The position numbers and the translations under genes are program-made. From Sisyra terminalis (taxonomy: Eukaryota; Arthropoda; Insecta; Neuroptera; Sisyridae): 64,000 nucleotides of DNA. Shown piece after piece: positions 1 through 10,462 of this stretch; the stretch's first letter is position 1, and every line of letters starts with the position of its first letter. The notes below the pieces were generated by a model that saw only the letters and a program-made list of their open reading frames with translations, did not search any database and had not been told where the DNA came from. Where the stretch lies: assembly GCA_958496175.1 (NCBI GenBank), contig OY292274.1, positions 58,600,630 to 58,664,629 of the forward strand, in the 5' to 3' direction.

Positions 1-788
1 ACTTTATTAAGAGTGTAGGAGCTTTTGGTATCAACATTGATATGATTTAGAGCAGCATTTGTAAATTCTAGGACCCCAGGATGAGTTATATTTAAATCGG
101 TTGGACACCCAGGACAGTAGGGTCTTCGAGGAGATGACGTTGTTGCGTCAGGTTCTGATTGATCAGGAGATTCATTTTCAGGAGTACAGTCCGATTCATA
201 TTGGACTAAGTTATCATCTTCATGGTTAGGTGAAAACAAAACTTGGCAATTTAACGAAGTGATCGATCCACACTCAGTTTTATACGAATCCCGACATTCG
301 ACATTTATTCTTAGATTAAAATTAATCTTATCATTCTGAAAGTGTATATTTAAACATGTCAAAACAAAAGAGATCATTAAGTAAATTATAATAAGCGAAT
401 TATTTTTAGTATAATTTTTTAATTATTGGCTGATTGATAGGGTCATCTATTAAGGTCAAATATATTCAAACAAGAAGATAAATGATTTACGTCTCAAAAA
501 AAGCAATAAATTGTATAAATAAAATCAAGTTTCACGGTAAAAAAAAATAAAAAATATTGGCAGAACTTTGAATAAACTTATTACCTGGTTTTGCGCATCT
601 AGTATATTGGCCGAATTGTAATTATAAATTCGCGAAGGAATTGTATTTAAATGTGCCACAACTTTATCCACATATTTTTGATTATCGTTGGCAGATTCGT
701 CGATTGTTGCAGAACTATGAGAAATATTTAAAAACAAATAGAAAATTGACAACAATAGTAACACTGAATGTAAACTTAGGTGCGTCAT
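1..788 (-). CDS. Secreted cystatin-domain protein, 3' end outside window
   Basis: Two exons are visible: 788-585 and 335-1, phase 0, continuing past the left edge. The upstream in-frame ATG at 875 would put 29 residues before the hydrophobic segment. I chose the ATG at 788 because it is directly followed by a typical signal peptide (MTHLSLHSVLLLLSIFYLFL). Next comes a cystatin-like stretch: KYVDKVVAHLN, then ILDAQNQ, a short beta-strand run (INFNLRINVEC) and paired cysteines. After an acidic Pro/Ser/Thr linker, a second cystatin-like start appears (CPGCPTDLNITHPGVLEF, then ALNHINVD). Tandem cystatin domains suggest either a multicystatin or the N-terminal pro-part of a cathepsin F-like papain protease, both known in insects. 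The QxVxG inhibitory loop is not seen in the first domain where expected, right at the intron. Family is fairly sure; final identity is not. Confidence 0.7.
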
Positions 789-1541
789 GATGACACACGA
801 CTGACGGATCACAATAATTAGAGATTCATTAAATTCAATCACTGTCCAAAACAATGGAACATGAAGAACTGACACTAAATTATCTATTTCTTTTCAATAT
901 ATTATAAAAACATAGCATTCATCACTATTTTAATTATAACACGTCATACAAGTCCATAGTCTTTTCGTTTTCTGTCATACAATACAATGAATACAATACA
1001 TAAATATACGTATGTTTATTAATACAAAAGCTCTCGTATCCCATCCAGATACATTACAAAGCTTTCTGGTACATTTAGATTTCTATGGAATATATTGCAT
1101 TCCATACACACCATAAGATAGACAAGGAAGTTTTATATCACTGAGAGTGAGAGAGTATAGTTGAATTCGAATGATAGAAAAAGATACAAACAAAATACCA
1201 CCCCCCACATATAGCTCGTAACGATCATGACATCCAATGACATCATCCAATAAAACTACTCGAAACAAATATATATCAGTGGCTCCCAACCTATCTTGCT
1301 GTTCCTTTTAAAATCACTGATCGTAATTTCCAAAGCTCTAAAGCAGCGATTTCTTGTAAATCACTAAAGCAGTGGTTTTATTATAAATGTCTTTATAAAT
1401 TTGTTAGTTGAAAATGAATATATATAATAAATGAATATAATGTAACAGAAAAGGACGAAGTCTGTCTCTCTCTGTGTCATGCCGGCACGCGATTGGCTTA
1501 GTGACTTCTTTCTCTCTGCCACCAATGCGAATGCACATATA
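789..1541. other. Gene-free spacer
   Basis: This spacer lies between the cystatin gene start and the heat-shock-type promoter. It is AT-rich with a polypyrimidine patch near 1460-1520. Open frames here are short and low-complexity. No conserved product was recognised. Confidence 0.5.
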
Positions 1542-1645
1542 GAATATTCGAGAAACGTCTAGCAAGTAATAGAACATAGGAAACATTCGAGAACGTTGGG
1601 TTGCGTTTATATAAGGGGCTCAGTTCAAGCGAAGAGTTCAGTATT
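1542..1645 (+). promoter_or_regulatory. Heat-shock-type promoter (HSEs, TATA, Inr)
   Basis: A perfect three-unit heat shock element, GAAnnTTCnnGAA, lies at 1542-1554. A second, partly degenerate array (AAA-TTC-GAA-TTG at 5-bp spacing) lies at 1581-1598. TATATAA is at 1608-1614, and an arthropod initiator TTCAGT places +1 near A1640, 32 bp from the TATA start. The following ~200 nt repeat GTGATTATT/GTGATTGTT-type motifs and look like a long A/T-rich hsp leader. No chaperone coding region follows. The first ATG (1839) opens only a 26-codon frame, and the inverted repeat at 1886-2535 begins soon after. It could drive a noncoding heat-shock transcript or be the orphaned promoter of a lost hsp gene. 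Confidence 0.65.
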
Positions 1646-1885
1646 GAAGTTCAGTTTTGAATTTCCGTTACAACAAAGCGATTGTTATTTTATTGTGATT
1701 TCGATTATAAGTGATTATTATCATTTGAGTGATTGTTTTGACAAGTGTAATAATAAAAGTGATTGTTAAGTGTGAAAGTGATTATTTATTTCCAAAGAAA
1801 TTCAAGAACTAATAACGCGAACTCAATACAGTTTTGATATGTCACGTTACAATAATATATATAAATGTAAATACATTATTAACAT

Positions 1886-2535
1886 TTTGGCAAGACTACG
1901 ATTCAACGCTACGATTTAACAACGGATTCTTATAGATCTCGGCGAAATACAACGAAAATAAAGAATAAACATTTTCGATATCTCGCTTAGTTTACGAAAT
2001 ATCGATACTTAAAAATGGTTTTTTTTTTTCAATTTTGTTGACGGATTTCCCAGGATATTCATAAAAAAAATGCCTACAACCGTAGCTTCACTTATTATTA
2101 TTGTACTAAAAATCTATAAACATGGAGTCTAGGGGCGAAGCCCCGGTGAGTGTTGGAGGGCGTTGTCCATATCTAGTAAAATTGCATTTTTGTTTTTAAT
2201 TTATTTCGAGAGTACGTCAAGCCATAATTACATAAACATCTCAATTTGTCTTTTTTGAAGGGGCTTCGCCCCCCAACCTTCGTCGGGGCTGCAATCCAGA
2301 ACCCCTTGTTTATAATTTTTTAGCACAAAAAATTTATGGAACTACGATTGTAAACACTTACCTTCTTTTTTCATAAAAAATCCGTTTAAAAATCAAAAAT
2401 CAATTTTTAAGTATACATATTTCGTAAATTAAGCGAAATATTGAAAAAAAATCTTCCTTTTCGTTTTATTTCATCTTGATCTGTAAAAATCCGTTATTAA
2501 ACGTATCGCCGGAGCGTTCGTGGTATCCCCAACAT
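1886..2535. repeat. Long imperfect inverted repeat (foldback element)
   Basis: The left arm (about 1886-2145) and right arm (about 2255-2535) are imperfect reverse complements. Examples are the TTTACGAAATAT and ATACTTAAAAAT blocks, CGTAGTTCC/CGTAGCTTC, and AACGGATT. Each arm carries the hairpin GGGGCGAAGCCCC or its complement near the centre (2132-2144 and 2260-2272). Arm identity looks around 70-80 percent by eye. No transposase frame is present. It looks like an aged MITE or foldback transposon. Confidence 0.7.
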
Positions 2536-2763
2536 TGCAAAATTGAAAATGGTATAATGAATTATTATACAATATAGGCACGAAGTATATATAGAGGTGA
2601 TAAAATTTTTCTCACAAATAAAACAAAGGTTCTAAAGAATTGGAAACCTATGATGTTCTTATAAGAAGCATGGTATACATGAAGTACAAATTGTAGTATT
2701 AATATGAAATAAGTTATTAACCATAATTGCATTTTTCTTTGGGAAAAAGACGAAAAGAATATA

Positions 2764-2992
2764 TACTCATGATCTTTTCGATTGGTCAAAATCGGGCAAC
2801 ATTGCATTTTCCCTCTTTTTTTGTATTCTATTCGAAATTTTTTCGTTAATTCAATTCTAATATGGTATAATTTTTGTCTTTTGTGGTTAAATTCTCATTA
2901 TGAACCGATTTATTCGCGAATTAAATTAAAAACAAAGTAGAACATGCAATGTTGCCAGATAATGACCGACCTAAAATGGACATCAGTCATAA
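2764..2992. mobile_element. Small TIR element, copy 1 of an inverted pair
   Basis: The ends at 2764-2806 (minus) and 2944-2992 (plus) share the pattern AATGCAATGTTGCC, then GATTTTGACC, then CATGAGTCAT. The interior contains ATATGGTATAAT and TGTGGTTA blocks. The same ends and interior recur, reversed, at 3009-3187. No coding capacity was seen, so this is a MITE-like element. Confidence 0.6.
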
Positions 2993-3008
2993 TATTAAAT
3001 CTGTTCTA

Positions 3009-3187
3009 TCGACTCATGTTCTTTTAAGAACCGTCAAATATGGTAACAATAGCCACAATATAACCACAGAAGAGAAGATTATACCATATAAGAACTGCAT
3101 TAACAAAAAAAACGCGAATAGAATAAAACAAAATAAAAAATGCAGCATTGCCAGATTTGACGGTTCTAAAAGGGATATGAGTCATTA
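3009..3187. mobile_element. Small TIR element, copy 2 of an inverted pair
   Basis: The ends at 3009-3050 (minus) and 3139-3187 (plus) are inverted repeats sharing GACTCAT, AGAACCGTCAAAT and TGGTA/TGGCA blocks. Its interior is the reverse complement of the interior of the neighbouring copy at 2764-2992. The two elements therefore sit head-to-head with only about 16 bp between them. The overlapping short open frames are a by-product of the repeat. Confidence 0.6.
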
Positions 3188-3632
3188 TTTCAGTTTTTAG
3201 TATTTGCGCATACAATCATCTTCATATATCCTCGCAGATAAAATTTGGAACCACAATCTTAAATTTACGCTTTTTTAGAGTGATAATTTAGTTTCTGATC
3301 TCTCCTGAAACCTTAGTGTACTGCGGCACCTAGAATAAGAGCCACTGGTTTAACAATTGAAGTCTGTTTATTCCATCTCAACCGCACTAATGAAGACATA
3401 TATGGCTTGTTTTCTCTAGCCAGAATAATATCTACTTCATAAAATCTACGAAATTAGAACAAAACGGAATAAGCTCGAATTTGTCTTAAAGCTCTTAAAA
3501 TATATTCAACTTAACCACTCTTTACGTAATATTCAGTAAAAGGGTCCAGACACCAAAATTCCTTTAAAAGTCACTGCAAAAGTGCTTGTTTCGCTTAATT
3601 AAATTGGTTAAACAATTCAGCATTAAATCAAC
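3188..3632. other. Spacer upstream of ATP synthase epsilon
   Basis: This stretch precedes the ATP synthase epsilon start codon and presumably holds its promoter and leader. No TATA box, intron or other gene could be assigned. Confidence 0.4.
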
Positions 3633-3806
3633 ATGAGTGCCTGGAGAGCTGCTGGCCTTAATTACATCAACTATTCGCAAATCGCTGCAAGAATCCTGAG
3701 GCAGTCCCTGAAACCTGATCAAAGAGCTGAGGCCTTAAAACGGGAAGGATCCCACATTAGATTCACAGAATGGAAAGATGGAAAAGCCCAAAAAGTCCAG
3801 CAATAG
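3633..3806 (+). CDS. ATP5F1E: ATP synthase subunit epsilon, mitochondrial (F1)
   Basis: The gene is intronless and encodes 57 residues, the normal family length. It opens with MSAWRAAGLNYINYSQIAAR and contains the conserved RxxLK...EGSHIRFTEWKDGK pattern of the eukaryotic F1 epsilon subunit (Drosophila stunted). The protein sits in the central stalk of the F1 ATPase in the mitochondrial matrix. In insects, secreted copies of it have also been reported as a ligand. A polyadenylation-type AATAAA lies about 60 bp downstream near 3868. The frame is intact with no decay, so a processed pseudogene is unlikely, though the lack of introns leaves that slightly open. Confidence 0.93.
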   Translation: MSAWRAAGLNYINYSQIAARILRQSLKPDQRAEALKREGSHIRFTEWKDGKAQKVQQ

Positions 3807-4079
3807 ATTTCTTTAATTAACTACTGTAGATATTATAAAAATGATAAGGTGTTCGTAAATGTTATAAATAAATAAATTACTATGTAATTTAACTTGTGTA
3901 CGTCAATGCATTTGTCTTTCCACTTCCTCCTTTGTTTAATAAAAAAAAATGAAAATCGTAGTTAACCTAACCTGTTTAAATTGCATTTACTGATGTGGCA
4001 TTAGGTAGTTGTACCAATTTGTGAATATGTCGTTCAAGTATACTGGCGTCTTATAATGGTGACATTTAAGGTATAAATA

Positions 4080-4677
4080 ATGGAACAGAAGTTAAAAGAA
4101 TATAGAGCAAAGCAAAAGAAACAAGAATATATTGAAACAGCAAAACTTAGATTAAGGAATCTTATGATGTGGAACAATGGGGATAACAATCCGCAGGTAA
4201 AATTTTGATTTTATTCAACTGTCAATTTTTACGACCTGTTAATGCTATTACCAGGTAACGGGATATAACATACCAGAACAGAACACAAACCCTCCGAAGC
4301 CTGAAAATACAATTATTGATGCAAATGTGGATTCAGATGAAGTAGCTTCCAATAGTTCAAACTTATCCACCAATGAGTATGACAGCAATATCAATGTTGA
4401 AGAGGAAAAAACAACACTGGACTATGTCCTGCATTTTCTTTACTTTGTATTTTGGATATCAATGTATATGCTTTGTATCAATTTAGGGTTTGGAACTGTT
4501 TATTTTATGTTATCTGTTTTAATTGGAATCTATATAAACACTAGAACTAGACCTAAAGCTCCGGGAGAAATAAGTGCTTATTCGGTGTTTAACAAAAATT
4601 GCGAAGCAATTGATGGAACTTTAAAGGCTGAACAGTTTGAACAAGAAATTCGATTTGGAGCAGGATCTGTTCGATAA
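4080..4677 (+). CDS. SAYSD1: SAYSvFN domain-containing protein 1
   Basis: Exons are 4080-4196 and 4255-4677, phase 0, with a 58-bp intron; the product is 179 aa (human 183). The N-terminus is a basic helix (EQKLKEYRAKQKKQEY) followed by an acidic, Ser/Asn-rich linker. Two adjacent hydrophobic segments follow at roughly residues 86-128. The C-terminus carries the signature SAYSVFN and the tail GTLKAEQFEQEIRFGAG. In mammals this ER membrane protein binds ribosomes and the UFM1-ligase system and helps clear translocons jammed by stalled nascent chains. Tail and length match the family closely. It lies 273 bp downstream of the ATP synthase epsilon stop and probably has its own promoter in that gap. 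Confidence 0.93.
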
Positions 4678-5083
4678 TTAATATTAATTACTGGATCAAT
4701 TTGAGTAATCGAATTAATCGAACTCCGTTAGAGCTACGCTATTTACCTAAGCTAATTTTTATAACATCTCATGAACTGAAATTTATAAAATTTTGATTTT
4801 GTTATAATTTTTTAATAATAAATTTAATGATTTAATTTCTAAGTTACGTTTTGTGCTTTGGTCGAGCCGGTGATGTGTTGAGCAAAATATTTTTAAATAT
4901 AATTCATTTTATTTATCAAATATGTCAGAATATTAGTCACCAAATGAAATAGATTCTTTGTAAATCTACAATTTATCACATAGTATTTGAGGAGAAATTC
5001 AACTCTTAACTTCATGGTCACTGATATAGATTGCTTGACAATCGAAATGCGTATCTGCAGGAGACAATGCATTGAAATCTGCT
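4678..5083. other. SAYSD1 3' region and spacer
   Basis: This region contains the SAYSD1 3' UTR with AATAATAAA near 4815. No other gene was seen. Confidence 0.4.
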
Positions 5084-5087
5084 TTAA

Positions 5088-5737
5088 GGGGGAAACTGCA
5101 GTTGAAAATGACTAAAAAATGGAAAAAAAAATTTTGGCTTTAAAAAAAACTTGCCACAGCTTCATAGGCACCAACCGATAATGTTTCCAAAGAAACAAAA
5201 AAAATTTTCTGAGTAATAGACCATAAAACATTGTTGTAAGACTCAAAGAAGGTTAATAATGGTTATACCTCTTCCCGGTTATTTAAGCTTTCAATAGACA
5301 AGAAAAAAATCGATTTGTGTAAAGTTGAATGAGGATTTTCAGTGACTACGTCATAAGGTTCTTTGAAGTGCTCTCCTGAAAAAAATGTTTTTTCTCTCGT
5401 TTTTTTTTTCTATGTACTTTTTCTCAGGAAGTACTCAAGCGATTTCAATGTTCTTTTTTTAATTGATTCAGAAGTACCTTAGCAATGATTCTATCGTTCC
5501 GTTTGAAAAAAATATATATACTAAAGCATTTATGACAAAAAACATCAGCTGGAAAATTGGGTGCTATTCACTTTGATATTACAAACCAGAACGTAATAAA
5601 GAACGATAAAAACAAAGGCAATTATATACACTAATTAATAAAACAATAATGAAGAGAATACGACCAGCGGTTGCTGAGAAAAAATAACTTGAAGTTGACC
5701 GATTTTACCCTACAAAATCTCAACTGCACTTTCCCCC
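5088..5737. mobile_element. TTAA-flanked TIR element (piggyBac-type target)
   Basis: This 650-bp unit is flanked on both sides by TTAA (5084-5087 and 5738-5741). Its 18-bp ends are GGGGGAAACTGCAGTTGA on the left and, reverse-complemented, GGGGGAAAGTGCAGTTGA on the right. TTAA duplication plus G-run ends fit a nonautonomous piggyBac-superfamily element. No transposase fragment is recognisable. Confidence 0.75.
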
Positions 5738-5741
5738 TTAA

Positions 5742-6709
5742 GTCATATTTCAAGTTCAGTTTACCTTAAGTAATATATTTTTCATCAAATTTCACCAAGA
5801 TGAGGCTTACTGGCATTACTGCTTAGTCGTGGTTGGACGGATACTGGAGGGTTATTTAATATTGGAGCCTTAAAATAATTGTGTTCGTTCGAATTAATTA
5901 TTTGGATTTCTAAGTTTAGGGAAAAGTCTTATTAAACTCTTGTGAATGTGTCGATTAAGTGAGTTGTGTAACATAAACGAGTCGAGTGAATTAGTCGAAT
6001 AAATGAGTGGAGTACGTTAGACATAGTTGTTTTTTTTTTTGAAATTATAGAGCTCCAATCATAAATGTATCTAAGAATTTTTTGCTCTACACAAAATTGA
6101 TTCTATCCAAAAAAAAAATATTTAATCAGCCCTGTTAAAAAAGGCATTTTAAACGCCTCTAAATGCCTTTTTTAACAAGCAACCTTTTCTAAAAAATGTA
6201 CTTATTATTTTTTTTTCTTATGAGGCATTTGTTAAATCAACCTCTTAAATTCTATTTGAATTTAAATGTTGACTGAAATAGATCAAGTCTGAACAATTAA
6301 ACAATATTGAGCACTGGTGTGGATACAGGATTGGATTAAAGGAAGTTCGTTATTTAGCTCAAATCCCTTTTAGGTCGGTCAATATCTTATATTTGCATTT
6401 GAATTATAATTCTCGAACGCAGTTAAAGTTTTTACAATTTTGAAATTAGTCAAAAGAAAGTTCTTCGATTGTAAGTTTCGATTGTACCTATTATACTCCT
6501 CCATTTTATCCACGCCTGAATGAATAACAACTAAACAGCTCACTTAATATACGATTGTTTTAATTTAATTAAAAATCATACACTTTTAAAATACTATAAC
6601 ATACTTATACTTTGGTTTACATATTTGTTTACAGTTCAAGCTATTTTTATCACAAATCTATGTATCTTATTAATACAAGTATCTAAAAGACTAATTAATA
6701 TAAATCTGT
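5742..6709. other. Spacer and 3' region of PGAP6
   Basis: The stretch is AT-rich. The last ~170 bases are the likely 3' UTR of the minus-strand PGAP6 gene. Apart from the hairpin at 6133-6177, no gene or repeat was recognised. Confidence 0.4.
6133..6177. repeat. Perfect 17-bp hairpin
   Basis: TGTTAAAAAAGGCATTT at 6133-6149 is followed after an 11-nt loop by its exact reverse complement at 6161-6177. It lies in intergenic DNA between SAYSD1 and PGAP6. It could be a minimal MITE remnant. A pre-miRNA is unlikely because the stem is short and A/T-homopolymeric. Confidence 0.7.
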
Positions 6710-9700
6710 TTACAATTGAAAAACTTTTTTATTGGGTAACAAAATTATTACACAAGTAGCCATTATTAAATGCCAGGTACTATGTATATATTGGTAATTT
6801 GAGACAGTTTGTAAAAAAGCGTAACACATCATTCCAAAAAGAACTAAAATCAGACCTAATGGGAAAAAGACGCTTAGATATGGTTTTTTAGGAAAACAAC
6901 TTTGAGTCTTTCTACAGGTTAATCCCCAACTAACAGTTATAAGCATTAGTCCTGTAACTGCAGGAATAATAAAAACTAAAACTCCTTCCATGTTATAAGT
7001 GGTTCCAAATGCTATGAGAATCGCCCCAGTCATTTGAGAAACCGATTGGAAACTTTGTGGTAAATTAGCGATAGCGACCAATGTTACCCATATGGACAAT
7101 AAACCGCAATAAAAGTCGCAAAATTTCAAGATTTTTATGTCTATAATGCAATAGGAATAAATGCCATTACCGGAATCACAAGCATGGTAAAAACTCGAAT
7201 ACAACATTGTGAAAAAATAAACTACTGCTTCACTGTAATATTGTCGCAGTAAGGCAAAATAAACGCTTAAAATAAAACCTAAATTACTTAAAGTTAGCAG
7301 AAGAGATTCTATTAAAACGTCTATCTTAGACTGTCCAGATCCATCGTGAGAACAATCCCAGCCTGAAACAAAAACAAATTAACTAAACAAAATATCCTTT
7401 ATACATGTTAAATGAGAATTTATTATGCATGAACTGCATTTGGTTCATGTATAATCTTTAAATACAGTCTTTAAATTTAGTAGTTTTTATTGATAAACAA
7501 ATCTCCAGCATCCTTAAGAGGCACAATCACTGAGTTGATATATTTTTATCAAAGAAAAAAATCATATAGAACCCGTGCATATAGAGACAATACTATTGCC
7601 AAGCTAACGCCCTCTATTATATAATTATCAAATAAATTGGGGACACCAAAGTTCTTTTGAATACACGTCGTTGTAGGTATTAATGTATTTTTATATGTAC
7701 TATTCATACTTTTGCCACCAGTCGCCCAAAATTTATGGCACACGATCCTCAATGGGCACATAATTAGTTAAATAATATTTTTATAAAAGTTGTAATTATA
7801 CCGTAAAAATCATACAATTTTTGGTTGCTATATTAAAATGCATATACCAATGAAACTAAATTATAAGTAATAATTGATAATTCTGTTAAGGATCTAACGA
7901 GAAATGTTTATGAATAAAAGCATCGGAAAAAGTCACATTCTCTAAACTTTATTTGATCAATGCTATGGTTTTTTTATTTATTTACTTTTCCGAGGGTTTT
8001 CCGGTAATTGTTTTAGCATAAGTAGTTAATGTAATTTAAATAAACTAAATATTGAACCAAAAAATCAGTTGCTGTTGATTCGGTTTTAAAAAAGGTAAGA
8101 TTATTTTAATTTAACATACCTGAATGCCTATGATGACAAAGACACGAAGAAAACATAATTGTATTATCGGCTAAAAATCGACATACTCCATGAGGGCCAC
8201 AGGATTCATCAATACAGGGCGATGAAGATAAACTAAATATTAAACTTATATTTTTCAGCTCTAAATCATTCCTCCATTTTAGTATATTTTGATCAAATTC
8301 TTCATCAAATGAACAATTAGAACATTTCGGATAATTACGTATAAGAAAATCACATTTTTCCTCACAAGTACTATCAATAGAACACAACTGCTTGCAAATT
8401 TGAAATGAATCTTTGCAATTATCACAATCATCTTGGTCTTCAACTATAAAAACGGGAAATACTCCAATACTTATATACCAATTGCCAATTTCTGGGTATG
8501 GAATGTGTATGTTTTCGAATGTTCCAATTGAACTCGAGCTGTTTAGAATAATTGGAGCTGAATTTATTTCTCCATAATAAATGCATTTGTTGGGGTAGGA
8601 CGGAATTTCAAAAGTAAATCTTCTAACACAAATTACAATTGTGTATTGATCTGTTAAGTTGCGACGAGGATTTAAAGAAAATCCCAAAAACAATGTTCCT
8701 CCAATTTCATCAATGTCGTTCACATCATATTTTAAAACTGTTAGCCAATTTGTTAAATTCACAAGTTTCGGTACTTTTAGTTTTAACGTTGGACTTAAGA
8801 CGTACGAAAAAACCATACTTTCTCTTGATGAAAGTTTTATCAAATTATACTGCGAATACTTCAGTGATCTTCCCATCGGGAATACAAAATGTAAATTTTC
8901 TGCTACTTGATACAATGATTCTTTGTTATCCAAAACATTTGTCTGTCGTTGATTTAAAATTTCATATGAAGTTAAACTTATATGAAATTGAATACTTTCA
9001 GTAACATCTGAATTATTCGTATCTGAAGATCCAATCCAAATATAAATAGTAGAAAAAAATTGCAAGTTTAATATTTCTTTTTTAAAGTAATTTTGTCCTT
9101 GAGGCACAATTTTGTGTAAATAATTCGAATGACTTGGTATTTGTCCCGCTTGAATTAAAATTATCGGTTCTGAACATAATTCACAATTATTTTCAACTTG
9201 AATTTCTAGACTTATACTCGACAAGGATTCATTTTTATGTCTATATTTGAATACTTTGCTCCAGTTTCCGTTTAATGGAGAAATAAAAGAATGTTTAGAG
9301 TTGAAGTTTAATTTATTGATATCTGCAGTTGTAGTTACGGCGTATGAAATCAAAGAACGTTTGCAAATATCATTCATATCGCTTAAAACAATTCTTCTAT
9401 TTTTTCCATGTACCCATGGCTGATAAACAAGTCCAAACCAATGGCCAGGTTTTGGGGAAGTAATATTTATGAATCCTTTAGCGCCGTTAGATTTGATTGT
9501 TTCAAAAATAATAGATGGTTGAGACGAAGAATTAAAAAACGTTTTAGGAAAGGGAGCTCCATCAGGACTAATTACTGGCAGTGACCCCTCTTTGAGGCAA
9601 ACTGTAACGTAACTCTCTGCACAGATAAAAGCTACAAATATAAAAGAAAAACATTGAAAATACAGAAAAAATTATAATTTATTAGAAGGTGCAATTTATT

Positions 9701-10462
9701 CTTCCGGAGATTTACTATAAATCTATTCAAATAAGAGGCAGACCATCCTAGTTATTTTATGAACGAATATTAATAGTTACCCATAATACATTCCTTCAAA
9801 ACGGTTCTACGATAGTTGCCCACTGGAAAATTCTTCACACGAAAAGAGCATTATTGCTCACACGAAAGTTGCCCACATAGAAAATTCCTCACATAGAAAT
9901 AAAGGCACAATGATATATTCTCACATGGAGATAAACCCATAAGAAAAAATATTGTTTAAGTAACAAATAATTAAATATTAAATAAAACAATTTGTTTCTG
10001 GGGGTTAATTTCCATGTGAGGATATATTATTGAGCTTTACTTTCTGTGAGGAATTTTTTATGTGAGTAAATTTCAATGTTGGTAAATTTCGTGTGAAGAT
10101 TTTTCTGGTGGGTAAGAGTTTGGTCACCCTTCAAATCATCTTAATTTTATTTTGAAAAATTATTTACATTAATATTTAACGTTTATAGAATTTACGTAAC
10201 GAATGATCCGAAAGTTTAAAAATTATATATACAGAAATATACTGAAATACTTACGTAGTGATGTCTTCTTAATAGTTAACGAATTAAAAACCAACGACAA
10301 TTTTTCAACATCAGAAGGAACAACAAAATGAATTACACTAACGCTATAATATTGGATGTATTGTTCAACATCTTGTATTTCATTAACGCTAATAATTTTT
10401 GTATTATGGCAAAAACCACTTTGAAATTTTAATACAAATACTATGGCTACAAACGCCCACAT
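6710..10462 (-). CDS. PGAP6: Post-GPI-attachment protein 6 / TMEM8 family phospholipase
   Basis: Exons are 10462-10255, 9616-8120 and 7362-6710, with phases 1 and 1; the product is 785 aa (human about 771). It starts with a signal peptide (WAFVAIVFVLKFQSGFC). A long extracellular region follows, then a Cys-rich EGF-like module (CGPHGVCRF...CLCHHRHSGWDC) split by intron 2. The C-terminus is a seven-helix CREST-superfamily membrane domain. Its signature residues are visible: SSFYHACD, FCDFYCG and IHSTWH. Mammalian PGAP6 is a cell-surface GPI-specific phospholipase A2 acting on proteins such as CRIPTO. Here the three His, the Asp and the Ser expected for CREST hydrolases are kept, so activity is plausible. 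Intron 1 holds a foldback element (9812-10117). Confidence 0.93.
9812..10117. repeat. Foldback element in PGAP6 intron 1
   Basis: The left arm (about 9812-9952) and right arm (about 10002-10117) are imperfect reverse complements. Both contain ATTCCTCACA, CTCACATGGA and TCTTCACACGAAA blocks and end in GCCCAC/ACCCAC. The loop is an AT-rich ~50-nt stretch. No coding sequence is present. It lies fully inside intron 1 and leaves both splice sites untouched. Confidence 0.7.

Noticed and set aside
525..584. Readthrough of the cystatin exon into VISLFKVLPIFF
   Set aside because: A good donor (CAG|GTAATA) precedes it, and exon 2 restores cystatin-like sequence, so this is intron.
1083..1586. Two short minus-strand frames (68 and 60 codons)
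   Set aside because: Low-complexity, with no homology. They overlap the upstream region of the heat-shock promoter.
2565..3215. Frames of 60-83 codons on both strands
   Set aside because: They lie wholly within or between the paired MITE copies and follow the inverted-repeat sequence.
6133..6177. Pre-miRNA or transcription terminator
   Set aside because: The stem is too short and A/T-homopolymeric for a miRNA, and rho-independent terminators do not apply in this nuclear genome.
7549..7761. 70-codon minus frame
   Set aside because: It is inside PGAP6 intron 2, with no homology and no splice support.
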